A stretch of DNA of 64,000 bases from Gordionus sp. m RMFG-2023 (lineage: Eukaryota > Nematomorpha > Gordioida > Chordodea > Parachordodidae), in the NCBI RefSeq assembly GCF_954871325.1, contig NC_088777.1:31659366-31723365 (forward strand). Reading direction: 5' to 3'. A model generated the notes under the pieces. It was not told where the DNA came from. It saw nothing but the letters and a program-made list of their open reading frames with translations, and did not search any database. Below are positions 37,368 through 50,360 of this stretch, piece by piece. The position numbers were made by a program, and so were the translations under genes. Each line of letters opens with the position of its first letter. Positions within the stretch are counted from its first letter, which is position 1.

Positions 37368-37667
37368 TTGCCAATCAATTTGCTATAATAATGCAATAAT
37401 TGTATGTGAGGTATTTTTAATTGAATTCATGATCTAAAAATAACTCTTTTATATTCACAATATTTTGAAATAATTTATTTCCTTTTAAAATTGATGAAAT
37501 ATATACTATTATAATTTAAATAAAAGTGTAATTAATGTAAAAACATTCCCGCTGAAGACTGCGATAATTTTCTAGGGGGGTGGGTGGTAAGTATAGGTTT
37601 CTGGAGGGGAGGGGTGGTTTGTATCTAGTGAAAATCCTGTCATGTGGTGGCTTGTGCAAATGTAGGT

Positions 37668-38150
37668 TCTCAAATTAGAGCATTAATTCTATTTATATTT
37701 ATTCATTTTTGCGCTGATTTTTGAGTATGTAAATTCATTTGCTTATTTTCCAATTAATTTATTGTTATATTTTGAATGAGTCCCATTTTAATTGTTAAAA
37801 AAAGCAAAATCAAAGGACAAACTTTAAAAATATTTTTCTAGATCGTATTTGAGTTAGATTCTATATTTGTGTTAAATATTATATTTGCTCGCGTATACAT
37901 ATATCTATATTACAATTTTCCAATATCTTCACTATGCCATGTCATCGTGATGTAATTTTTAATTTAAAATCTAAATATCATAAAATATTTTTGGTATAAT
38001 AAGCCATATCCTGATAATATTTTGATATGTTTGATCAAAAATTACATGAATCATCAAAAGTATATTACATTTTAATTATTACAATCACTTGAAAAATATT
38101 AATAATGCAATGTTATTGATGATATTTGGATATAATTGTTCTAAAACTAC
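37668..38150. other. Spacer between repeat R and the retroelement nest
   Basis: AT-rich sequence with no motif I can assign; the exact left edge of the old retroelement's LTR is not resolvable by eye. Confidence 0.5.
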
Positions 38151-38353
38151 AATAATCATTAGACATCCTAATAAAAGGTTTAAATACAAGTGGTGCTTAA
38201 GATATAAAAGGTTTTATAAAAATCAAATATAATTTTATTTTTAACAAAATGAAAAGATCAAAAAGAAAATTCCACTTTAGCAATAATATGTTTATATGTT
38301 ATAAAAGATATTTATAATAATCCTTCAAATTACTATAAATTGTATCCTTAAAC

Positions 38354-40769
38354 CAGGGGCGTCACTAGCCTATACAATCTCAGGGGACTTAACTAAAAAT
38401 TTTATTAATATATTATACATTTTTAATTGAAATTTGCAAACTCTGAAAAATTATTCTGAATATTTTGTCATTAAAGCAAAACAATACAAGACATTTCTAA
38501 ATATATTATTTTTTTAATACGAAATAATGATTCATTTATTACAAAATTAAATATTTTCGATTACGGATATAAAAAAATTTTACGCCTTTAAAAAAAGGCT
38601 AATTAATTCATATACTGCCTCAATTGATAATGGTTTTTAAAAACCACGCAAGGCAATAAAATTCAACTAATATAACATTGTGTAACTATGTTAGACTATG
38701 TTTTAAACAATGATCTAATGAAAAATTTGTAGAAACTATATGGTGGTTAGAGCTTCTTCTGCGATATTATTATGGAACCTAGATAAGTTATCAAGATAAT
38801 TATTGTGAGATATTAAATTTCTAATAGATTATGTTCCATTTTTAATGATATATAAACGACTTGACAGTTGATAATTATTGCTCATCTAAATTATGCAATC
38901 AAATGCACTCAGCAGCAGGAGTAATAATCTTAAATTATAATAGCCACACCAATAATGGATGCTGGTTAATTTGCAGTCATAGCCATGATACTTACGATGT
39001 AAACTCATATCAGAATTTATTATATTCGATAAATTGATAAAACAACTAAAAATCTTTAGAAGAAATAATTATTCAAACATTTTGAAGCCTTGAGTTTTTT
39101 ATACGGTAAGGATGCCATATTAGAAACGAATCATTTAGTAACTAGAAAATAAGGACCAGAGTGATATGATAAAAGCAATTAAGATTTTATATAATATTGT
39201 CGCAAACCTCAAGTTGGTATATTATGTCTTAAAATAAGTAGTTTATATAAAAATATCAAAATATTAGCGTATTAATAATTTAACTAAAAACTGTTTTTCA
39301 AAGAAAAAAAAATAGTTTTCCTAAAAACATGTAAAAAAGAGAGGGAAAAAAAGATATCTAATAAGGATAACATCCATTGTGGGATAAATAATAAGATATT
39401 TAACCATATACTTTGTTATTAAAAATAAATAGATGGCGTTAAAGAATTAAATGCAAATTTTACTTATATTTATTACCAAGAACATTGATTAGTAAAGTTT
39501 ATTCAAATATTAAATGTAATATAATCTATAACTTTCAAATATGTCTGCAAAAGTGGCATTTTACCTAATATTTAGTAACCAATTCCATATAATAGAGGAT
39601 TATCAATTATACTACTTACCTTTACAAAGAAATTTCTTATACTTGTTTTGACCTTGGAAATATTTTTAGGAAGAGGCATGGTAATTAAATTTAAAAATGG
39701 ATTAGTAATTTTGAACTCGGTTAATTACAATATTAAATTTGTTAATTTTCAATAAATAATAATTTTATTTAACCCTTCAGTACTTTGATGAGGTATATGA
39801 AAACCCAGGAATGCTAGAAATGATATTACATAAAAACGGTTAAATATTATGATCTGGATTCTTCAGTAGCTTCATCAAATATATCTTAGAATCTATATTC
39901 CAAATTTCATAAATTTCGGTTGAGTAGTTTTTAAGATATAAGCATTTTGTGACTGATTGGGGTCTGTTTGACCCCACAAGTGTAAATTTGTATATTCTAT
40001 ATTTTTTTTATATTTGAATGTATTAGTGTAATTTTTTTCTATATTGGAGAATAAAGATCCGTATTATGAATTATCATGATTATATGATGGATAAGTTATT
40101 TTTTTAATTTTATATTTGAAATTTAAAAAAAATAAGCTTTTTCTAAAATATTTTGGCACAAATTATAATTATCCTCATCATCTTTAATCTAGTCTTAAGA
40201 AATAAAAATATTTAAATATTTTATCAAGCTTAAGATTATATCTATCTTATATCCAAATATCAGATGAAAATAATGAATATTACTGGAAATATATACATTG
40301 GAAATTGGGGTCTATTAAACCCGACCCGAGTACTAACGTTATTTTTTTCACCGGAGTATTGAAAGGTTAATTAGGGTTATAAAATAATTTAAATAATAAA
40401 AATCAATTAAGCTTCAACTGTTAATGCTAAATCGTTATTTAGACATTCTGATTGATATTCCATTTTTAACACAGAATTTGATTGTGTAAGCTGACATAGT
40501 GAAAATATAATTTATTTAATCTAATCATTAAAATAGCACTCATTTAATAAATATTTAGAGAGTCTTATTAATTTTTAAATAATAAAATTAAATCTATATA
40601 TAATACCTAATAGAATTATAAAAGAAATCTTTCAGGAGGCTATCAAAATTTTTTTTTAGATAAGTGGGGTATTAAGGGTCCATTAAAATAAACTTTTTGC
40701 TTCAGCAGATTTTTCAAGGGGCTCGAGCCTCTGCGTCCTCCCCTCTCTCGCCCACTAGTGACACTATTA
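38354..40769. mobile_element. Non-autonomous hAT-like element in the left LTR of A
   Basis: 2,416 bp between identical 8-bp repeats CCTTAAAC (38346-38353 and 40770-40777). Termini CAGGGGCGTCACTAG and inverse TAATAGTGTCACTAG share a TGTCACTAG/CGTCACTAG core. The right LTR of A at about 61820 carries the uninterrupted site. No transposase recognised inside; a piggyBac-like MITE has inserted within it. Confidence 0.82.
39773..40366. mobile_element. piggyBac-like MITE
   Basis: 594 bp flanked by TTAA on both sides (39769-39772 and 40367-40370). Terminal inverted repeats are CCCTTCAGTACTTTGATG versus CCTTTCAATACTCCGGTG. TTAA target sites and CC(C/T)TT ends are typical of piggyBac. Internal GGGGTCTGTTTGACCCC and GGGGTCTATTAAACCCG motifs; no coding frame. 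Confidence 0.7.
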
Positions 40770-40999
40770 CCTTAAACAAAATACAATTTATTTAATGTTA
40801 ATACATTACCGTTCTTCTCACTACAAATTTCGTTATGATAAGGCAGTGGGGGTATCGAATTTCTTTTTTTAAGACTTGTATTTCCATTATGTTCTGCATT
40901 GTCAAAATATTTCATCATTGTTATGTTATGGGTATTCCCTTGGTTGTATATGAGCATCCCTCAGTTTGTATGTATGCTTGTTTTTTACAATACTGTCAG

Positions 41000-43139
41000 A
41001 CTTAACATAAAATAATATCGTACTTATCCATTGAACCACTGTTCCTTCATGCAATTCCGCAATCCTTTTGTTTTCTACCCAAACCTTTTGATTCTCTTCA
41101 CAGGGCTCAACGTTTCTATCTTAATAGTATTGTTTTCATAATGCGCTTTCAGTTAGGTAACCCAAATCTAGATAAATAATTGCGCATACTATTAATTACA
41201 ACCGTCTAATTAATATGTGTTAAAATTGCAACTTCAACCCATTTGATGAAGGCGTCTACGCAAATAACAATACTTTTCAGATAATCCGGGGCCTGTCAAA
41301 TCGATCGTTTTCAAGGTCGGGTAGGAATGTTCCAATTTTTGGCTCTCGGTCTTCCTACCTGGCAACTTTTGCAACATTTAACAAAATCTTTAACATCATG
41401 ATCAAGATTTCCCCAAAAGACAGTATCTACATAATGATTTCATCCCCACTATCCCATTTGTCCTCAATAATAATTAGGATACTATCACTATATATAGGAT
41501 AAATAACATGCAAAATCTCCCTCTTTGATTATTAGGGATGATAATCCTTTTATTATAAAATAATAATTAGGGAATGAAGTATTATCTTATGTTAAAATAA
41601 TTTTTTTTTAAATTTCCGAATAGTTATTTATATTATCAATATATCAATGATTTTTAATTAAATTAATAATCTCTTTCAGATTGATATCATTGCTCGTTTC
41701 ACTGACGACTTTACTACGAGTGATGGATTTTATTAAATTAATTTTTAATTCTCTGATTTCATCTTAGAATATTTTTGTAACCTCATTGGTTTTTTCTATC
41801 TGTCCTCTAAATGGGCCAAGCGTCGGCAAAGTTGTTTTGGTTACCAGTCTATGAATTATCTCCTATTCATAATTTAGTCGCCTACCATATTAAAAGGTTA
41901 TTTGTTATTTTATTTAGGTTTCTTTTATCACCTAAGATATATTTTAAAGGTTTGTGAACCTTAACCAAAATAAAATGACTTCTATAAATATATTGATGGA
42001 ACTTCTTGATAGTGAACATGATCGCCGAAGCTTCCCGATCAATTATGGCGTAATTCCTTTAAGCCACCGAAAGTGTCCTAGATGCGTAAGCAATTGGTTT
42101 GGGCAGTAATAAATCGACGATCAATAGCAGCTCCTAGACCATCTTCAGAAGCGTCATAAGAAATCACAATAGGAATATCGGCTGGGTAAGGAATTATTGT
42201 ATCCTCTTTTGATAATATATTTTTAACAATATTTAATTTTCTTTTTAGCTGACCAAAACCAACTTACATTTTTAATCGTTAGTTTGATAAAAGGCGCACA
42301 AATAGAATAAAAATTTTGTATATACAACTCATGGTAATTCAGCATCTCCAATTTTAACTTTATCTGTCGTCATTTTCATTCCAGTTTTATCAAATCTTCT
42401 TAATACTTCTTCTATATTAACTACATGTTCAAAATTATGCCCGCCATAATTATATCGTCTAAAAATACACTAACTATAGGAATTACTAATAGGTTTTTCA
42501 CAAAGCGTTGAAATATTATCGGAGCGTTAGTCAACCCAAAAGGGATTCTTAGGTATCGATAATAACCGACATGTTATGGACTAGCTCCGACTTGTAAAAA
42601 TGTATCTCTTAAATCTATCGTGGAAAATATTTTACTACCCGTGATCCTATTTGTAAGGTCTACGAAAGTTGATAGTAAACGTTATCTAACGCTAAATATT
42701 TGTTGATTGTTAATCGAAAATCTCCGCATATTCGCACGACACGGGATTTTTAAAGATATTAACCGTGGTGTAGCCTAAGTGATTGGAGTTATTGTTGGAT
42801 CTACATTTTCAATAAAGCCTTCGTCAAAAAGTCTGTCCAACTCAGCTTCAAGGGTTCAACGCAGCGGAAATGGAACTCTTCTTGCTGGTAAAGCTATCGG
42901 TAATGCGTTCGGTTGTATGCGGATAACGGCATGTCGGAGTTTTATTTCACCTAATTTTTTTTCAAAAGAAATTTCGATACAATAGAATATTAAGTGGGAA
43001 CATTCATATTTATATTATTAATCCGAACTTCTTTCAAAAGCTTTATATCGAACTCTCTATGAAAAGGCATTCCAAAAATAAGAGAATTCTCTCCTTTAAA
43101 TACCCAAGTGGGAAAAATTTTGGAAATGTTTTTACTTGC
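41000..43139 (-). pseudogene. Element A pol remnant (fossil)
   Basis: Minus-strand remains of a Ty3/Gypsy pol: the start of reverse transcriptase with a LPARRVPFPLR-type stretch near 42880, the catalytic block with LDDI near 42460, a degraded RNase H region, and integrase traces near 41080-41400. Heavily broken throughout. Family assignment rests on the RT motifs. Confidence 0.7.
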
Positions 43140-43951
43140 TGTGCAAATGGGAAGACAATATAAATCGAATATATAAAAATTTTCTGAAATTCATCTTTAT
43201 TCAAAATAAATTTTATTTAAGAAAATTTCACATGTCAGTTTTTCATTTCCAATTCATATATATATATATATATATTTAGATTAATAAAATTAAATTTCTT
43301 TCAAAATAAATTAAATATAAACTAATGTTCAATTTACATATTACAATCTTAAAATATAGCCTTAAACAGTTAACATTAAATAATAATCGAAAATAATATT
43401 ATTGAAACATTAAAATAAAATATTATTTAACAAAAATAATATTACATGCACTACTTAAATAAAAAAAAATTAATAAAAAAAAACTCTATCCATTACCATT
43501 AAAATCTGGTATATGAAAGTGATGATAAAATTGTAAAATAATTTATAACATTGAGAAGTTGATATATTGGAGAAATAATGAAATAATAATAAAAAGTATA
43601 TCAACAAATCAAATAAATACAGTGGGAAGGGGTCAAAATAGCTATTCAAAATAGTTTTTTCCGTAATTATACCGTCAACAAAATCAGGTCAAAATAGCTA
43701 TTTATAATATTTTTTATTTCTCGTAACTATACCGTCAACATAATCTGGTATAATTACACTATATATGGGCTAATATGGACTGATTCAAATAGCTATTCAT
43801 TCTTAATTATACCCTTAACTTAGAAAGATATAAGAAAGGTATAAATTACACTATATATGGGCTTATGTGGAGGGGGCATAATAGCTCTCCATAGTAGTTT
43901 TTTTCGTAATTATACCCTTAACTTAGAAAGATATAAGAAAGGTATACATTA

Positions 43952-44395
43952 TGACAAAAAACCGAAAATAACGAGGAAACAAGAGGTTCAAATATTAATT
44001 ATATCAGAAAAATTACTAAGACTAAATTCTACTATAAAGCTAAACTCAGAATGCAAACTATCAAATTAAATGCTAGGCAAACTAATCTTCGGATCTATAT
44101 CTTTATTAAATAAAACTATATCAAATTACAAAGGTAAAAAATTAAAGGCGCAAAATATTATCATAATTTAAAAAGGTTTTATTACCATAAAAAAAAAGTT
44201 ATCAAAAATTTAAAAAATCACAAAAATATAAAAATCGAAAAGTCATAAAAAAAAAAGTCTTTCTTTGTTCAACAAAAAAATATAAACAAAAATCTTTGTC
44301 AGAAATGACTGACATTTGGTTAATTAAAAACTAATATATTTATATATTTATAAAATTGATTGATATTTCTACTAAAATGGGTATCATTTATGACA
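43952..44395 (-). repeat. Element C 3' LTR
   Basis: 444 bp, the same length and sequence by eye as 50547-50990. The outer edge is followed by CATTA, and the inner edge faces the purine-rich tract. Confidence 0.92.
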
Positions 44396-44485
44396 TGCCA
44401 CCCCTTTATGGGCTGTGGCACGCCAAATAACAAAAAAAATATAATATAAAAGGTGTCTGGGTGCAGCGGACCTTTTGTGGAGCCT

Positions 44486-45001
44486 TCAGGAGAGTAACTG
44501 ATTCTCCCACAAGTCCATGTCATCTATACGTGTAGCTTCCGCAGAAAAAGCTGACGTCGTCGGCGTAGGTCCTTGAATGTTATCGACCGTTCGCGGGAGA
44601 ATGTTGTCAATGGGGGGGTTTGACGTGCTGCTGGAACTTCCGCTGGAGGTACCATTCAGGGCACCCCTGTTGGCTGACGGCGCTTGTCGTATGGGAGCGC
44701 ATGGAGCTGTCTCCCGCGTAGAGTCCTCCCCTCTCCTTCGATATTGCCTGGTTGATTGCCCAATAGTGTTGTCATTGATAGGGGCTAGAGGCGATCGCCC
44801 GTCTCTTCCTAAGCTTGGGCACTGGCTTCGAATATGATCATTGCTTCGACAATGGAAACATTTCTTGATACGGGGACCTCCAGACATCATCGAATTATCT
44901 AGTACCATCGTGGCTGGTATTGTCATACCGGTATTCTTGGGGATCAGGGTAATTTGAATGTAGCAGGACCCTAGATCCACTAATCGACTGGTAGTTTCCA
45001 T
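44486..45001 (-). CDS. Element C additional zinc-knuckle frame downstream of pol (fossil)
   Basis: 171 residues between pol and the 3' LTR, where other LTR elements may carry env. It has no signal or membrane segment. It has one CCHC knuckle (CFHCRSNDHIRSQC) and then a Ser/Thr/Pro/Gly-rich tail. Base composition is clearly richer in G+C than the rest of the element. A partly similar CCHC frame occurs at 55236-55760. Role unknown; an accessory nucleic-acid-binding protein is the simplest inference. Confidence 0.6.
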   Translation of the reverse strand: METTSRLVDLGSCYIQITLIPKNTGMTIPATMVLDNSMMSGGPRIKKCFHCRSNDHIRSQCPSLGRDGRSPLAPINDNTIGQSTRQYRRRGEDSTRETAPCAPIRQAPSANRGALNGTSSGSSSSTSNPPIDNILPRTVDNIQGPTPTTSAFSAEATRIDDMDLWENQLLS

Positions 45002-45536
45002 TTATCTTATCGTCCGGAATATGTGGATATCAGCTGCAACGGGAGATTTATTTTTAAATTTTTAATATAAAGTTAATTTACTTTAACCTCTTTTTTTTTT
45101 AAAAAAAAATTTTAAATTTTTAATATAAAATTAATTTACAAAATTTTAAATTTTTAATATAAAACTAATTTACTTTAACTTATTTTTTAAAAAAAAATTT
45201 TATGTTAAAAAATTTTATGTTTAATAAAAAAAAACTATTTTTATACTCACGATTTACGGCGCAAGCATATTGTATCAAAACAAAAAAAAATATTCCTCTC
45301 AATAATATTATTATAATATCCCTTGGTGGGAGCGTCAATTGAAACAAATAACATACTTTCTAACTTATTCACGCGAATCCCCCAATAAAAATAAGTGAGG
45401 AAAAATTTTTGCCATCCTAAAACTAACAGAAAAAAAAAACTAAACTTTCTATTATTCTAATAAAAGATAAACATCTTTTCATTACATTTTAAAAAAAAAA
45501 ACTTTCTATTAATCTAATGAAAGATAAAAACATTAT

Positions 45537-45826
45537 TTCATTACTTTGAAAACCAAACTTTATTTAATACCAGATAACATTAACACAATTTTTCCTTACA
45601 CAAAAAAACTTGCTATTCATTTAATAACGGACAATATACACACATGTTTTCATTACTTTGAAAATCAAACTTTATTTAATACAAGACAACATTAACACAA
45701 TTTTTCCTTACACAAAAGAAAAAAAACTTTCTATTCATTTAATAACGGACAATATACAAACATGTTTTCATTACTTTGAAAATCAAACTTTATTTAATAC
45801 AAGACAACATTAACACAAATCTTCAT
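45537..45826. repeat. Tandem repeat within element C
   Basis: Three units of about 111-117 bp beginning TTCATTACTTTGAAAA at 45537, 45649 and 45766, in the non-coding stretch between pol and the zinc-knuckle frame. Confidence 0.85.
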
Positions 45827-46104
45827 TTGACAAAACAGACAAAGACATTCCTTAACGAACCAAACCGAAAAAAACTTTCCATATCATTACCATGTTGATA
45901 AATTTATTAAACTTGTCTATATGGACCTATTTTTAATATGACCAAATATATTAAGAACCCGATTTTATTAAACTCATCTAAATTGAAATATGCTTTTAAC
46001 TGAAAATGACCAACAACCTGTCTATATTGAACTATTTTCAATATGACTAAATATATTCGGAAACCGAACCCATATGTACCCCAAACAAATAAGACGCTTC
46101 TTAT

Positions 46105-49100
46105 TTATCCCAATCTCATATGATCGTGATGCCGAACCACGGTCACCCCTGTTATTAACAAAATTTCACTTAATTTCGAACCCCGGTTCAATATGACCCG
46201 ACCCTTTTCCCATTTGGTTGCTCGATTGTCGAACAATCGGGCCCAAACCTTTTGTCCCACGGCAAACCTTACCCCTAATTTTACTTCCATTGAGGTAATA
46301 GTCTTCTTCTTTGGTTTTAAGAAATCCAAAGGACCCCGTGTTCGCCTACCTAAAAATAACTCGACAGGCGTAACTCCCTCTCGATTACGAGAATTGAGGT
46401 AATATAATTGAGACATGTAAGCCTCCTCTTTATGGGCTCCAGCCTTTTTGATCCAATTTTTAACAATGGCTACCATCCTCTCAGCCTGTCCATTCGAGCT
46501 GGGATGATATGGTGGAGCTAGAATGTGTTTTGTCTGTGACTCAACACAAAACTGTTTAAAATCTTCGCTGACAAAGGCGGGACCCCCGTCAGACACTATT
46601 TTGTCCGGAAAACCGAACCGAGCATATAATTCTCTTAATTTTTTCACAACAATTTTTGTGGTGTATCCATGTACTAATGCATATTCTATCCATTTAGAAT
46701 ATGAGTCTACCACTAAAAAATATGTCTTTTTATCAAGATCAAAGAAATCGATGTGGATACGTTCCCAAGGTTTCTTTGATTTAGGCCAAACCTGCCCTAC
46801 CTCTTTACGGGGCATAGGAGCACATGCATTACAAGGAACGCATTTCCTGGTAATCCGTTCAATATCTTTGCCCATACCAGGCCACCATACATATTCTCGA
46901 GCCCAAGACTTCATCTTGTCTCGACCTTGATGACCGGCGTGCAATAATTTCATAATTTTACTCCGTAATTTATAAGGAATTACGGCCCTGTTTCCCCTCA
47001 TAATACAATCATCAACAATTGATAATTCTTTCTGTATTTTTTTATATGCATCATATTTGTTTTTCCAAGGTTTATCTCCTGTTAGACTTAATTTTATCTG
47101 ACCTAGCACTTTGTCATTCACAGTATTGGCTTTCAAATCCTCCCAATTGGTAGGACCCCCTTTTAAAATATAAGACAGAGAACGCACTAAGGCCTTCTCT
47201 CTATCACTTATACTACTATTTATTTCCGGGTCTGCACAGTCAGAACCCAACCTGGACAAAATATCCGGCAAATGATTCTCTTTGCCCCGACGATATCTAA
47301 CTTCCACGTTAAAACTTCCCACTAATAACAACCAACGTTGTAACCGGGGAGATAGCATTAACTCCCTATTATCCTTTCGGAATAGGTGGATTAATGGCTT
47401 ATGGTCAGTAAAAATTTCAAATTTTTTACCAATCAAATATTCACGGCATTTCGTCAAACCGAAAATCACGGCCAAGGCCTCCTGTTCAATCACCGAATAT
47501 CTCGTTTCGACATCCCTAAAAACTCGGGAAAAAAAAGGATGGGTCTTTCCACAGCATCAATTACATGTAATAAGGCTCCTCCAACACCTTTGTTGGAGGC
47601 ATTAACCGCTAAAATAATTTCTAAATCATTGTTGAAACAGACTAAAATTGGCTCTTCCCCAATTTTTCCCTTTAAAATTTCAAATGCTTCTTGTTGCTCT
47701 ACTTTCCAATCGAAATGAACGCCTTTTTTTAATAACTCATATAACGGGGCAGCTACCTTCGCAAAATCCTCTATAAAACGATGATAGTAATTTACCATAC
47801 CCAAAAAGGACTGCACTTCAGCCTTATTATTGGGCTGCTTTAAATTTAATATATTTTTCAAATTTTTTTGCAATGGCTTCACCTCAATCCCATTTATTTG
47901 ATGGCCTAAATATTCGACCTCCATTACACCCAAAAGGCTTTTCTCTTTGCTGGCTCTCAAGCCTTTACCCTGAATTCTTTTAAAAACTTCCTCCAGACGA
48001 TGGTTATGCTGCTCAGGCGTTATCCCTGTAATTAGCACATCATCCATGTAATAAAATACACCCTCTAGTCCCTGGAAAACGGACGCCATGGTTCGCTGAA
48101 AAATAGGCGCTGACACACTTAACCCAAATGGTAATCTACAAAAAGCGAACAGCCCTTTGGGAGTCGAGATCGTCAATAATTTACGAATCTCCTCCCTCAA
48201 AGGTAATTGTAAATAGGCGGACGAAAAATCAACCTTTGAAAAATATTTCGCTCCCTTCAACTGGGCCAAAATTTCCTCAATTCGGGGTAAAGGATATTTA
48301 ACCTCTACTACCCATCGATTAACGGTTACTCTGAAATCAGTACAGAGTCTCAATTTACCATTTGATTTCTTAACCGGTACCAACGGGGTTGCCCATACAC
48401 TATATTCCACTGGAACAATGATACCATCGTTAACCCATTGATCCAATTCTTCGTCAATCTCCTTTTTCCATTCAAAAGGGACTCGACGACACGCTAGGAA
48501 AATAGGTGCAAATCCTTCCCTTAATTTTATATCTACTTGATAATCATTAAGACAACCTAATTTGTCTTCGAAAATTATTTCATACTTCTTCATTAAACGA
48601 GATATATTTTCACTCATTTTATGTAATTCAGGAATACCAATAGCCACCACTGGGGTTTTATCAATGCTAATGTTGTTTTCAACCATTAATTCCGTGGACT
48701 TTACATACCAATCAGAATTATGGGTTGAATCATTTTGTTTTATGGTTAAATCCTTCCCTTCTATTTCACAGATATTTTTTAGAGCGTTATAAGCAATATT
48801 TTGGTCCTTCGGGTTAATTATGACCGAACCATTATGTAGGGCAAAAATATTCCAATAATTACTGAAAGGACCTAACTGAACAATCCAATCCCACCCCATG
48901 ATGGTTTCCACATCTTTCTTTACTACCCATAAATCTAGGAAAAATGTGGTATCATGAAGAATTACGCCCAATTTAGTTTTTCCCAAAACTATTATCTCAG
49001 ACCCATCAAATTGTCTGACGCACATAGATTCTTTCTCAAGCTTACCTTTAGGCCAATACTTAAAATAATTTCTTCGAGACATTATAGAAATGCTAGCCCC

Positions 49101-49394
49101 TGTGTCGAACAACATGCCAATATCCCTAGAGTCAACTCTTACGATAACTCTTGGACAAGGACGAGGTTCGACTAATCTTTCAGTCATTAAAATATCATAT
49201 GTTTTAATTGACGGATCAATATTAATCTCATCTGAAACATCAGTTTCATGAGAATTCTCATTTGAACATAAATTCAACTCGGAATTTAGTGGTTCCTTAA
49301 CAATATTCATATTGTTTTTTTTTATATAACTGGGATATTTTTCCCATCTGAAAATATTCATATTCCTTTCATCGGAATATTTAACAATACCCAA
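46105..49394 (-). CDS. Element C pol: protease, RT, RNase H, integrase (fossil)
   Basis: Ty3/Gypsy domain order on the minus strand: retropepsin with LFDTGAS (near 49100), reverse transcriptase with LCTDFR and YMDDVL (near 48050), RNase H with TDHKPL (near 47395), the HHCC zinc-binding module starting HAGHQGRDK (near 46925), and the integrase core with DFFD, SDGGPAF and SNGQAERM (46745-46480). About one apparent interruption. The order PR-RT-RH-IN is diagnostic of Ty3/Gypsy rather than Copia. Confidence 0.92.
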
Positions 49395-49547
49395 AGGATA
49401 TTTCTCCCATTTAAATTCATTAGAATCTTTATTATTTTTATCATCATAAATTAAAAAATTTCGGTTATTATCATGGTTATTTACTTTATTATTTTTTTTC
49501 CATCCCGATCTCCTACCTACTATATGATTACATTTGCAATCATATAG

Positions 49548-50360
49548 TCAATTTTTGATACAGTTTATGGCTACATGTCCCGGTTTGTTACATTTAAAAC
49601 ACAAACGGGATTTGCCATAATTCGGTCGTAAAACATCAAATTTATTCGTGTTAGTACCAGAAATTTTTCTAACATTAAAATTTTCTGATGCCAATCTCTT
49701 TAACGGAAAACCTTCACGAAAATTTTGTTCTTTGACTACGCAGGTCTCTACCTTGTGACCCACATACCCACAACGGGTACATTTCAAATCTTCAAAAATT
49801 TTCTTATGACCTGAAAAGCCATTTTTTTCAATGGAAATATTTTTTCCATCTGTCCATGTCGGACCACGCACTTGGCCTTTATTACTATTACTATTAGCCA
49901 TAACCAACGTATTCATATCCTGATATATAATCTTAATCATGTCTTTTAATTCTTTCAATTCCTGGAGGATAACTATAGATCTCTCCACACTATCCAAACG
50001 ATCATCGTTATTATCTTTCATCATTTCCACCTTTTCAGGTCTGCCGTTCTTGATTTCATTTAAAATTCCATTTAAACTATTTTCCAAGACCGAAATCTTT
50101 TTCCAACAATCAGCCGACACCGGAGTGTCTATTTTCCAATTACCATATACTCTAGTCGCGCCCAGAGTACATTTTCCAAACAAAAATTTTATTGTAATAT
50201 ATAACACGTACAGTAGAACCAACAATAAAATTGTCACTAAGGCATTATTTACATCAAATTTATCAACCATTTGATACAAACTTTGATAAGTAATACTCGG
50301 ATACTCCGAAATTTTATCAAATACGCTAGGCTCAATATCAAAATTAAATATAAAGCCCAT
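49548..50360 (-). CDS. Element C gag-like frame with membrane segment and two zinc knuckles (fossil)
   Basis: 270 residues starting about 190 bp inside the 5' LTR. Residues 40-62 form a strong hydrophobic segment (LVTILLLVLLYVLYITIKFL) without a preceding signal peptide. A predicted coiled region (about 85-150) and two CCHC knuckles (C194/C197/H202/C207 and C254/C257/H262/C267) follow. Zinc knuckles support a nucleocapsid role; an internal membrane helix is unusual for Gag. No capsid-domain similarity could be judged by eye. Confidence 0.75.
   Translation of the reverse strand: MGFIFNFDIEPSVFDKISEYPSITYQSLYQMVDKFDVNNALVTILLLVLLYVLYITIKFLFGKCTLGATRVYGNWKIDTPVSADCWKKISVLENSLNGILNEIKNGRPEKVEMMKDNNDDRLDSVERSIVILQELKELKDMIKIIYQDMNTLVMANSNSNKGQVRGPTWTDGKNISIEKNGFSGHKKIFEDLKCTRCGYVGHKVETCVVKEQNFREGFPLKRLASENFNVRKISGTNTNKFDVLRPNYGKSRLCFKCNKPGHVAINCIKN

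Larger units (their letters stand above)
34470..37665. repeat. Interspersed repeat R, copy 2, split by a hAT element
   Basis: The two halves (34470-34735 and 37376-37665) together match copy 1 at 28788-29350. The interruption is the hAT element 34736-37367 plus its 8-bp target duplication. Confidence 0.65.

Noticed and set aside
44577-44837. Plus-strand 86-codon frame
   Set aside because: Shadow of the zinc-knuckle frame of element C on the other strand.
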